From Pseudomonas sp. Root71 (GTDB lineage: Bacteria; Pseudomonadota; Gammaproteobacteria; Pseudomonadales; Pseudomonadaceae), in NCBI RefSeq assembly GCF_001429045.1, contig NZ_LMHY01000001.1, forward strand, positions 565,892-629,891: a DNA stretch of 64,000 nucleotides, read 5' to 3'. The notes beneath the pieces are model-generated. The model was not told the origin of the DNA. It saw only the letters and a program-made list of their open reading frames with translations, and searched no databases. Position numbers and translations under genes: made by a program. Position 1 is the stretch's first letter; every line of letters begins with the position of its first letter. Positions 55,079 to 62,681 of this stretch are shown here, piece by piece.

Positions 55079-56875
55079 ATGCCCGAGTACAAAGCTCCCT
55101 TGCGCGACATGCGCTTTCTGATCGACCACGTCTTCGACTTTCACCGCAATTACGCCGCGCTGGGGGCCACCGATGCCAGCCCGGACATGGTCAATGCGAT
55201 CCTCGAAGAAGGGGCGAAGTTCTGCGAAAACGTGCTGTCGCCGCTCAACCGCAGTGGTGATGAAGAAGGCTGCCATTTCGACAATGGCGTGGTCACCACC
55301 CCCGCGGGCTTCAAGCAGGCATTCGCCCAATATGTCGAGGGCGGCTGGCATGGCCTGGCGGCGGATCCGGTTTACGGCGGTCAAGGGTTGCCGATCTCCC
55401 TGGGCCTGGTGATCAGCGAGATGGTGGGTTCCAGCAACACCTCATGGGGCATGTACCCCGGCCTGACCCACGGTGCGATGTCGGCGATCCACGCCCATGG
55501 CACCGAGGCGCAGAAGCAGACCTATTTGAAGAAGCTTACCGCTGGCCAATGGACCGGCACCATGTGTCTGACCGAAGCCCATTGCGGCACTGACCTGGGC
55601 ATCATCAAGACCCGCGCCGTACCTGCGGCCGATGGCAGCTACGCGATCTCCGGCAGCAAGATCTTTATCTCCGCCGGCGAGCACGACATGAGCGCCAACA
55701 TCATTCACCTGGTGCTGGCCAAATTGCCGGACGCACCGGCCGGGACCAAGGGCATTTCGCTGTTCATCGTGCCCAAGTTCCTGCCCGATGCGACGGGCGA
55801 AGCGGGCGAGCGCAACGGCGTGTCCTGCGGCTCGATCGAACACAAAATGGGCATCAAGGCCTCGGCCACCTGCGTGCTGAACTTCGACGAGGCCAAGGGC
55901 TTCCTGATCGGCGAGCCGAACAAGGGACTCAACTGCATGTTTACCATGATGAACCACGCGCGGCTGGGCACTGGCATGCAAGGGCTTTGTCTGGGGGAGG
56001 CGAGCTTCCAGGGCGCGATAAAGTACGCCAACGAGCGTTTGCAGATGCGCTCGCTGACCGGCCCGAAAGCGCCGGAAAAAGCCGCCGACCCGATCATCGT
56101 GCACCCTGATGTGCGGCGGATGTTGCTGACCATGAAAGCCTTCAACGAAGGCAACCGCGCGCTGACCTATTTCACCGCGCAGTTGCTCGACGTTGCACAC
56201 CTGTGCCCGGATGAAACGGCGCGCCAGGACGCCGAAGACCTGTTGGCGTTCCTCACGCCGATCTGCAAAGCCTTCATGACCGACACCGGGCTGGAAGTGA
56301 CCAACCATGGCATGCAGGTGTTTGGCGGCCACGGGTTCATTCGCGAATGGGGCATGGAGCAACTGGTCCGTGACTGCCGGATCGCACCGATCTATGAAGG
56401 CACCAACGGCATTCAGGCGCTGGACTTGCTCGGGCGCAAGGTACTCGGCAGCCAGGGCAAGCTGCTGCGCGGCTTCACCAAAATCGTCCATAAGTTCTGC
56501 GCGGCGAACGCCGAGCATCCACAACTGGCCGGGTATGTGGCGCAGCTCAATCAACTGAACCAGCAGTGGGGTGAGTTGACCACCAGGGTCGGAATGGCGG
56601 CGATGAAAAACCCGGACGAAGTCGGTGCCGCGTCGGTGGATTACCTGATGTACAGCGGTTACATCATCCTTGGCTACCTGTGGTTGCGCATGGCGCTGGT
56701 GGCTCAGGCGCAACTCGATGCCGGCAGCGGCGATGGCGACTTCTGCCGGGGCAAACTGGCGACCAACGAGTTTTACTTCAAGCGTCTGCTGCCACGCACT
56801 GCCGCTCATCGGGCAGCCATAGAGGCGGGTAGCGATTGCCTGATGCAGTTGCCGGCGGAGTTGTTTGCGCTTTAG
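55079..56875 (+). CDS. Acyl-CoA dehydrogenase, second paralogue
   Basis: The 598-residue paralogue is closely similar to the 51697 gene over its full length (MPEYKAPLRDMRFL, CLTEAHCGTDLG, FIVPKF). Catalytic base E440 is in [17 protein letters not shown]. The start at 55079 has GGAG seven bases upstream; an ATG at 55073 precedes it too closely. It corresponds in order to PA0507. The chain-length preference is unknown. Confidence 0.9.
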   Translation: MPEYKAPLRDMRFLIDHVFDFHRNYAALGATDASPDMVNAILEEGAKFCENVLSPLNRSGDEEGCHFDNGVVTTPAGFKQAFAQYVEGGWHGLAADPVYGGQGLPISLGLVISEMVGSSNTSWGMYPGLTHGAMSAIHAHGTEAQKQTYLKKLTAGQWTGTMCLTEAHCGTDLGIIKTRAVPAADGSYAISGSKIFISAGEHDMSANIIHLVLAKLPDAPAGTKGISLFIVPKFLPDATGEAGERNGVSCGSIEHKMGIKASATCVLNFDEAKGFLIGEPNKGLNCMFTMMNHARLGTGMQGLCLGEASFQGAIKYANERLQMRSLTGPKAPEKAADPIIVHPDVRRMLLTMKAFNEGNRALTYFTAQLLDVAHLCPDETARQDAEDLLAFLTPICKAFMTDTGLEVTNHGMQVFGGHGFIREWGMEQLVRDCRIAPIYEGTNGIQALDLLGRKVLGSQGKLLRGFTKIVHKFCAANAEHPQLAGYVAQLNQLNQQWGELTTRVGMAAMKNPDEVGAASVDYLMYSGYIILGYLWLRMALVAQAQLDAGSGDGDFCRGKLATNEFYFKRLLPRTAAHRAAIEAGSDCLMQLPAELFAL

Positions 56876-56896
56876 TCATAAAAGTCCGTTACAAAG

Positions 56897-56922
56897 AAGC
56901 TCGCCTTGCGCGGGCTTTTTTG
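56897..56922 (+). terminator. Rho-independent terminator
   Basis: Stem AAGCTCGC / GCGGGCTT (two G-T pairs), 5-base loop, then TTTTTG. Confidence 0.85.
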
Positions 56923-57049
56923 TTGATGACTAAAAATAACAAAACAGTCATGAGTTGACCCTATGTGTCGCAAAAGTTGTTGGGTTACACTCGACCCAAC
57001 GAAAACACTCTTCCTGTGAATCATCTGTATAGATCTTGCGAGGTTTGCC

Positions 57050-58828
57050 ATGGCTGACTACAAAGCGCCCCTGCGCGATATGCGCTTCGTCCTCAATGAA
57101 GTTTTCGAGGTTGCCAAACTCTGGGCCGAACTGCCTGCACTGGCTGAAACCGTGGATGCAGAAACGGTCGAAGCCATTCTGGAAGAAGCCGGCAAAGTCA
57201 CCAGCAAAAGCATCGCACCGCTGAGCCGTGCCGCTGACGAAGAAGGTTGCCATTGGGCCGACGGTGCCGTCACCACTCCGGCAGGCTTCCCACAGGCTTA
57301 TCAGACCTACGCTGAAGGCGGTTGGGTCGGTGTCGGTGGCGATCCGACCTACGGTGGCATGGGCATGCCCAAGGCGGTTTCGGCGCAGGTCGAAGAAATG
57401 GTCAACTCCGCGAGCCTGTCGTTCGGCCTGTACCCGATGCTGACCGCCGGTGCTTGCCTGTCGATCAACGCCCACGCCAGCGAAGAGCTGAAAGCGGCGT
57501 ACCTGCCAAACATGTACGCCGGTGTATGGGCCGGTTCCATGTGCCTGACCGAGCCGCACGCCGGTACTGACCTGGGGATCATCCGTACCAAGGCCGAGCC
57601 TCAGGCTGACGGTTCCTATAAAGTCAGCGGCACCAAAATCTTCATCACCGGCGGCGAACACGACCTGACCGAGAACATCATTCACCTGGTACTGGCCAAA
57701 CTGCCGGACGCACCGGCGGGGCCGAAAGGTATTTCGCTGTTCCTGGTGCCGAAGTTCATGGTCAATGCCGATGGCAGCCTGGGCGCGCGCAACCCGGCGA
57801 ATTGTGGTTCGATCGAACACAAGATGGGCATCCAGGCGTCCGCGACCTGCGTGATGAACTTCGACGAAGCCGTGGGTTACCTGGTCGGCGAGCCGAACAA
57901 GGGCTTGGCGGCGATGTTCACCATGATGAACTACGAGCGTCTGGGCGTCGGTATCCAGGGCCTGGCCACTGGCGAGCGCTCGTACCAGAACGCCGTGGAA
58001 TACGCCCGCGACCGTCTGCAAAGCCGTTCGCCAACGGGCGCGCAGAACAAGGACAAAGTGGCTGACCCGATCATCGTCCACCCGGACGTGCGTCGCATGC
58101 TGCTGACCATGAAAGCCTCGAACGAAGGTGGCCGTGCGTTCTCCACCTACGTGGCGATGCAACTGGACACCGCCAAGTTCAGCGAAGACGCAACCACCCG
58201 CAAGCGTGCGGAAGACCTGGTGGCATTGCTGACCCCGGTGGCCAAGGCGTTCCTGACCGACCTCGGCCTGGAAACCACCGTACACGGCCAGCAGATCTTC
58301 GGCGGCCACGGTTACATCCGTGAGTGGGGCCAGGAGCAGCTGGTGCGTGACGTGCGCATCACCCAGATCTACGAAGGCACCAATGGCATTCAGGCGCTGG
58401 ACCTGGTCGGACGCAAGATCGTGGGCAGCGGCGGGGCGTTCTACAATCTGTTCGCCGACGAGATTCGCCACTTCACGGCAACCGCCAGCGCGGACCTCGC
58501 CGAGTTCACCAAGCCACTGAACGACGCCGTAACCACCCTCGATGAACTGACCGCGTGGTTGCTTGACCGTGCGAAGAGCAATCCGAACGAAATCGGCGCG
58601 GCGTCGGTCGAGTATCTGCAGGTGTTCGGTTACGTGGCATACGCCTACATGTGGGCCCTGATGGCCAAGGCGGCTTTCGGCAAGGAAGCGCAAGACGATT
58701 TCTACGCCAGCAAATTGGGTACGGCTCGCTTCTATTTCGCCCGCCTGCTGCCGCGCATTCACTCGTTGAGCGCGTCGGTGAAGGCCGGTAGCGAATCGTT
58801 GTTTCTGCTGGATGCAGGACAATTCTGA
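57050..58828 (+). CDS. Acyl-CoA dehydrogenase (FadE2-like), third paralogue
   Basis: The 592-residue family member is more diverged from the other two (LTEPHAGTDLG; AASVEYLQVFGYVAYAYMW at the C-terminal part). Catalytic base E442 is in IYEGTNGIQALDLVGRK. It resembles PA0508, which I recall as a medium-chain enzyme; this is inference. It has its own leader and a perfect hairpin right after the stop. Confidence 0.91.
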   Translation: MADYKAPLRDMRFVLNEVFEVAKLWAELPALAETVDAETVEAILEEAGKVTSKSIAPLSRAADEEGCHWADGAVTTPAGFPQAYQTYAEGGWVGVGGDPTYGGMGMPKAVSAQVEEMVNSASLSFGLYPMLTAGACLSINAHASEELKAAYLPNMYAGVWAGSMCLTEPHAGTDLGIIRTKAEPQADGSYKVSGTKIFITGGEHDLTENIIHLVLAKLPDAPAGPKGISLFLVPKFMVNADGSLGARNPANCGSIEHKMGIQASATCVMNFDEAVGYLVGEPNKGLAAMFTMMNYERLGVGIQGLATGERSYQNAVEYARDRLQSRSPTGAQNKDKVADPIIVHPDVRRMLLTMKASNEGGRAFSTYVAMQLDTAKFSEDATTRKRAEDLVALLTPVAKAFLTDLGLETTVHGQQIFGGHGYIREWGQEQLVRDVRITQIYEGTNGIQALDLVGRKIVGSGGAFYNLFADEIRHFTATASADLAEFTKPLNDAVTTLDELTAWLLDRAKSNPNEIGAASVEYLQVFGYVAYAYMWALMAKAAFGKEAQDDFYASKLGTARFYFARLLPRIHSLSASVKAGSESLFLLDAGQF

Positions 58829-58835
58829 TGAAGTA

Positions 58836-58865
58836 ACGTTATGTAAGCATTCTCTTACATAACGT
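58836..58865 (+). terminator. Perfect 12-bp hairpin after the third acyl-CoA dehydrogenase gene
   Basis: Arms ACGTTATGTAAG / CTTACATAACGT with a 6-base loop start eight bases after the stop codon. No T-run follows, so it may be a regulator palindrome or an RNA-stabilising 3' hairpin rather than a terminator; the real terminator seems to be at 59011. Confidence 0.55.
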
Positions 58866-59010
58866 GCTGCTGTTCTCCCATAGATGCAAATTGGATCCAC
58901 AGCTAATCTACTTCTCATGGACGTAGCGCAGGAAGCGCAAAGCAACAACAGGGACACGTAGGATTCTGCCAGGACGGCGGAGTGAAATGGATGTCAGGGA
59001 AACAGTCTGC

Positions 59011-59037
59011 AAAGCCCCGCTTCGGCGGGGTTTTCTT
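59011..59037 (+). terminator. Rho-independent terminator
   Basis: Stem AAAGCCCCGC / GCGGGGTTTT with loop TTCG and a T-rich end. It lies between the dehydrogenase gene and the convergent LysR gene, and may serve both. Confidence 0.88.
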
Positions 59038-59055
59038 TTGCCTGAAGAAAAGTTT

Positions 59056-59985
59056 TCAGCTTGTCCCATCCAGAGCCTGCGCGCTGTTCAAGCGCCCGTC
59101 CGGGCCGTTTATCACCTCTTCCAGCAATGTCCGCAGCAATGCCAGCGAGGCCTGCTGCCGTTGCACATCCCGACACACCAGACCGACCTTCAGCGGCACC
59201 CGGGGTTCGCTCAGGGGCTTCCACAACAGTTCGTGGTTGCCATGGGTCTTTTGCGAGCGACCGGGCAATACCGTCGCCAGGCGCGTGTGGGGCAGGCTGT
59301 CGAGGATGCCGGCCATGTTGTTCAGCTCGGCTTGCACCTGTGGGCGACGACCAAGGCTTGTCAGCTGTGCCTGCCAGATCTGCCTGATCTGAAATTCTTC
59401 GCCCAGCAGCAACATCGGCAGTTCGGCCGCCTGACTCATGGACACTTTCTTGAATTCACGCAGCGGATGCTCTGCCGGGATGACCAGGGTCAGTTCATCT
59501 TCGTACAGCATCACGCCATGCAAGCCAGGCTGGCGGGGCGGCAGGTAGCCGATGCCGATATCCAGAGAACCGTTGAGCAGTCGCCGCTCGATTTCCAGGC
59601 CGGTCAGTTCATAGATCTGCACCACCAGATGCGGCTGCGCCTTGCGCACCCGTTCGAGCATCTGCGGAACGAGGCTGGTGTGCACGGTCTGCAACACACC
59701 GATGGCCAGGGTGCGCAGGGCCTGCCCCTTAAAGTTGCCGAGCGCTTCCCGTGCCCGTTGCAGACCATCGAGCAAAGGCAGTGCGTGGTTGTACAGCGTG
59801 TGCGCCGCGAGGGTCGGCAACAGGCGTTTGCTGCTGCGCTCGAACAGGCTCACCTCGAGGTTTTGCTCGAGGTGGCGGATTTGCTGGGACAGCGCCGGCT
59901 GGGAGATGGACAGACGCTCGGCGGCCCGGCCCACGTGGCCTTCTTCGTAAACCGCGACGAAATAACGCAGTTGCTTGAAATCCAT
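59056..59985 (-). CDS. LysR-family transcriptional regulator
   Basis: LysR-type regulator of 309 residues: winged helix (LRYFVAVYEEGHVGRAAERLSISQPALSQQIRHLE, residues 6-40) and a periplasmic-binding-like effector domain from about 90. It is divergent from the class III aminotransferase gene, so it may control it through the 169-base gap, but no LysR box (T-N11-A) was confirmed. The effector is unknown. Confidence 0.88.
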   Translation of the reverse strand: MDFKQLRYFVAVYEEGHVGRAAERLSISQPALSQQIRHLEQNLEVSLFERSSKRLLPTLAAHTLYNHALPLLDGLQRAREALGNFKGQALRTLAIGVLQTVHTSLVPQMLERVRKAQPHLVVQIYELTGLEIERRLLNGSLDIGIGYLPPRQPGLHGVMLYEDELTLVIPAEHPLREFKKVSMSQAAELPMLLLGEEFQIRQIWQAQLTSLGRRPQVQAELNNMAGILDSLPHTRLATVLPGRSQKTHGNHELLWKPLSEPRVPLKVGLVCRDVQRQQASLALLRTLLEEVINGPDGRLNSAQALDGTS

Positions 59986-60128
59986 AAGTAATGCTTATCG
60001 AAAATGCTGGGAAATCGAAATGGCTGAACGCCTCGCCTGAGCCTAGTCTAACCGCATTCACAGGGCTTACAGGGCCACAGAGTGCGATGAATACCCTTTG
60101 CTTCGATGGTATTTACATAGGTAAGGCA

Positions 60129-60149
60129 AAAAACCTCATCAGAGGTTTT
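60129..60149 (+). promoter_or_regulatory. Hairpin covering the ribosome-binding site
   Basis: AAAACCTC (60130-60137), loop ATCA, GAGGTTTT (60142-60149). The GAGG ribosome-binding site of the gene starting at 60155 is fully inside the 3' arm. A weak stem of this kind can limit translation or respond to temperature; this is inference. Confidence 0.6.
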
Positions 60150-60154
60150 GTCAG

Positions 60155-61438
60155 ATGAATCTGTTCAGTCTGCGCCGCAGTCCACCCAGTCTTGATGATC
60201 TGGTCATGGACGCCTTCCTGCCATCCCAAGGCGATAACCTTTCCAGCGAGTACTTGATGCCCAGTGTCGAGCGGCCGAAACAGATATTTGTGCGTGGCCA
60301 GGGTTCATGGTTGTGGGACAGCGATGACCGTGCGTACCTGGATTTTTCCCAGGGCGGCGGGGCCAACAGCCTTGGTCACAGCCCTTCGGTACTGGTCAAT
60401 GCAATCACATCCCAGGCTCAGTTGCTGATCAATCCGGGTTTCGGCCTGCACAATCGCGGCATGCTCAGCCTCGCCGAACATCTGTGTGCCAGCACCGGCA
60501 GTGATCAGGCCTACCTGCTCAATACCGGCAGCGAAGCCTGTGAGGCGGCGATCAAACTGGCGCGCAAATGGGGTCAACAGCATCGCGGTGGTGCGTCGCG
60601 CATCATCGTGGCCAACAACGGTTGCCATGGCCGCAGCCTGGGGACGATTTCGGCGTCGGACAGTTCGACATTGGCCAACCGTTTCGAGCCGCAATTGCCA
60701 GGCTTCAGTCGTGTCCCGTTCAATGATCTGCCAGCGTTGCATGCGGCCGTGGATGAACGGACCGTAGCGATCATGCTCGAGCCGATCCAGAGCGAAGCCG
60801 GCGTGATCCCGGCCACCGCGCACTACCTCAAGGGCGTCGAACGCTTGTGCCGTGAACTCGGCATTTTGCTGATCCTTGACGAAGTGCAAACCGGCATCGG
60901 CCGTTGTGGCACCTTGCTCGCGGAACAGTCCTGTGGCGTCACGGCGGATATCGTCGTGCTTGGCAAAGGCTTGGGCGGCGGGGTGCCATTGGCCGCATTG
61001 CTGGCGAGGGGCAAGGCTTGCTGCTTCGACATTGGCGAGGTGACAGGCACTCATCACGGTAATGCGTTGATGACGGCGGCGGGACTTGCGGTGCTCGATA
61101 CCGTGCAGGACAAGGTTTTCCTCAAACACATTGCAGAAGCCGGTCAACACCTGCGTGAAGGGTTGGAGCGTCTGGCCCATCGTTACGGTCACGGCGAGTT
61201 GCGCGGACAAGGGCTGCTTTGGGGGCTGACGCTGTCGGACGATTCCGCCGACGCGGTGGTCAAGGCCGCGCTGTATGAAGGCTTGTTGCTCAATGCACCA
61301 CAACCCGACTGCCTGCGCTTTACCCCTGCGCTCAATGTCAGCAACGCCAACATCGATGAAATGCTCCTGCGCCTGGCGCGTGCCTTCTCCCGAGTACGCA
61401 CCGCGCAATTGCAGTGCCGCAAAGGGATTGCCGTCTGA
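60155..61438 (+). CDS. Class III PLP aminotransferase
   Basis: The 427-residue aminotransferase resembles acetylornithine/4-aminobutyrate-type enzymes: LNTGSEACEAAIKLAR, LILDEVQTGIGRCG, and PLP lysine K271 in VVLGKGLGGGVPLAALLA. The substrate is unknown; P. aeruginosa has a similar class III gene (PA0530 from memory). The ribosome-binding site lies in a hairpin. A LysR gene is divergent upstream and a terminator follows. Confidence 0.88.
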   Translation: MNLFSLRRSPPSLDDLVMDAFLPSQGDNLSSEYLMPSVERPKQIFVRGQGSWLWDSDDRAYLDFSQGGGANSLGHSPSVLVNAITSQAQLLINPGFGLHNRGMLSLAEHLCASTGSDQAYLLNTGSEACEAAIKLARKWGQQHRGGASRIIVANNGCHGRSLGTISASDSSTLANRFEPQLPGFSRVPFNDLPALHAAVDERTVAIMLEPIQSEAGVIPATAHYLKGVERLCRELGILLILDEVQTGIGRCGTLLAEQSCGVTADIVVLGKGLGGGVPLAALLARGKACCFDIGEVTGTHHGNALMTAAGLAVLDTVQDKVFLKHIAEAGQHLREGLERLAHRYGHGELRGQGLLWGLTLSDDSADAVVKAALYEGLLLNAPQPDCLRFTPALNVSNANIDEMLLRLARAFSRVRTAQLQCRKGIAV

Positions 61439-61485
61439 TCCGGCGCGCCCTGCACACATTCCAGAACCGTCTCGCGGTAATACGC

Positions 61486-61526
61486 ACGCCCTACGCCCGA
61501 CACTTTTGGCGTGGGGCGTTTTTTTG
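61486..61526 (+). terminator. Rho-independent terminator of the aminotransferase gene
   Basis: Stem ACGCCCTACGCC / GGCGTGGGGCGT (one G-T pair), about 10-base loop, then TTTTTTTG. Confidence 0.9.
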
Positions 61527-61652
61527 TGGCCGGCCTTTTCCAAAGGCAATTTCGGCTTGAGCGGTTAGCACATCAATGGCTTTCTAGCGTGCATCGGCAG
61601 GGAGTGCCGGTGCCAGCGAAACTGTATTACCTTCGCGTTGGTTTTGATTTCT

Positions 61653-61669
61653 ATACCACTGGGTGGTAT
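61653..61669. promoter_or_regulatory. Palindromic operator candidate of the toxin-antitoxin pair
   Basis: ATACCAC-TGG-GTGGTAT, perfect 7-base arms, 20 bases upstream of the toxin start. Antitoxins with a helix-turn-helix usually bind such a site to repress their own operon. Confidence 0.6.
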
Positions 61670-61689
61670 GTTTTATGGAAGGGATGCCG

Positions 61690-62046
61690 ATGTCACCAAG
61701 GTTGTTCAAGACAAAGCGCTTCGCAATGCAGGCCGCCAAGGCCTGGATCGGTGATGACGAACTCCGGGAGGCATTCACCGAAATGCTCAATGGTCAGGCT
61801 GACAATTTGGGTGGCGGGGTCTGGAAGAAGCGTTTGAATGCCAACCGCCATCGCTCGATTATCCTGGCCAAGGGCGGTGCTCATTGGGTCTATCAGTTCC
61901 TGTACGCAAAAAAAGATCAGAGCAATATCAGTCCCAGGCATCTGCTCGACTTGCGAGAGTTGGCCAAGACATATGGTGGACTGACCGAAATGCAAATTCA
62001 GCGTTTGCTGGATGCAAAGGAGTTTGTGGAGATACCAAATGAGTAA
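61690..62046 (+). CDS. Type II toxin, RelE/HigB-like (PF06296)
   Basis: Small basic protein of 118 residues (MSPRLFKTKRFAMQAAKAWIGDDELREAF; NRHRSIILAKGGAHWVYQFLYAKKDQSNI), matching the RelE-like family PF06296 paired with HTH antitoxins; members are predicted mRNA interferases. GGAAGGG sits before ATG 61690; earlier in-frame ATGs at 61684 and 61675 are less well placed. It overlaps the antitoxin gene by eight bases. Toxin first, antitoxin second, as in higBA. Confidence 0.82.
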   Translation: MSPRLFKTKRFAMQAAKAWIGDDELREAFTEMLNGQADNLGGGVWKKRLNANRHRSIILAKGGAHWVYQFLYAKKDQSNISPRHLLDLRELAKTYGGLTEMQIQRLLDAKEFVEIPNE

Positions 62047-62359
62047 AAAATTCAAAAGTGAGCTATCGGAATCGATCCACGAATCGGCCAGTGCCTTGTA
62101 TGCCATAGGTGCAATCAGCAAAGCGACCATGCGTGAATTCGATGAATCCTGCCTTGCAAGGGTGCCGGATGCGATTCCCGCGCAGGAGATCAAGGCATTG
62201 CGCGAGCGCAACAATGTCAGTCAACCTGTGTTTGCGCGCTACCTGAACACCAGTGCTTCCACGGTCAAGCAATGGGAAGCAGGGGATAAGCACCCCAGTG
62301 GCATGGCGCTGAAGTTGCTGAGTATCGTGCGCAAACACGGTCTGGAGATACTCGCCTGA
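62039..62359 (+). CDS. HTH antitoxin (HigA/XRE-like)
   Basis: The 106-residue protein has a C-terminal helix-turn-helix of the Xre type (LRERNNVSQPVFARYLNTSASTVKQWEAGDKHPSGMALKLLSIV, about 53-97), common in HigA-like antitoxins. Its start lies inside the toxin end, so the two are coupled. It probably binds the palindrome at 61653. Confidence 0.85.
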   Translation: MSKKFKSELSESIHESASALYAIGAISKATMREFDESCLARVPDAIPAQEIKALRERNNVSQPVFARYLNTSASTVKQWEAGDKHPSGMALKLLSIVRKHGLEILA

Positions 62360-62442
62360 GAAATCGGGCTGAACCCTGACAAACGGTACAGGTCGATTAG
62401 CTGTAGGGCTCGAACGAGTCCACCCCAATCAGGAGCTGCCCC

Positions 62443-62601
62443 ATGGACTTCATTCGCATCATCATCGCCATCCTGTTGCCGCCACTGGGTGTGTTTCTGC
62501 AAGTAGGATTCGGCGGGGCGTTCTGGCTGAATATTCTGCTGACGTTGTGCGGTTACATTCCGGGGATCGTGCATGCGGTGTACATCATCGCCAAGCGCTG
62601 A
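62443..62601 (+). CDS. YqaE/Pmp3-family membrane protein
   Basis: The 52-residue protein begins MDFIRIIIAILLPPLGVFLQ and ends VHAVYIIAKR. Two membrane helices and the PPLGVFLQVGFG motif are diagnostic of the UPF0057/Pmp3 family, small proteins tied to membrane potential and salt or cold stress in yeast and plants; bacterial roles are little known. CAGGAG precedes the ATG. Single gene, convergent with the S9 peptidase. Confidence 0.9.
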   Translation: MDFIRIIIAILLPPLGVFLQVGFGGAFWLNILLTLCGYIPGIVHAVYIIAKR

Positions 62602-62681
62602 GTAGAACGTCGGCAGGTAGACCGCCTTCGCGAGCAGGGCTCGCGATTGAGGCGCCACCGTTTCGGCAATGAGCGCAGGCT

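Noticed and set aside
56948..58957. 669-codon open frame antisense to the third acyl-CoA dehydrogenase gene
   Set aside because: Shadow of a clear enzyme gene with conserved catalytic residues; the antisense product is Arg/His/Gly/Val-rich with no known features.
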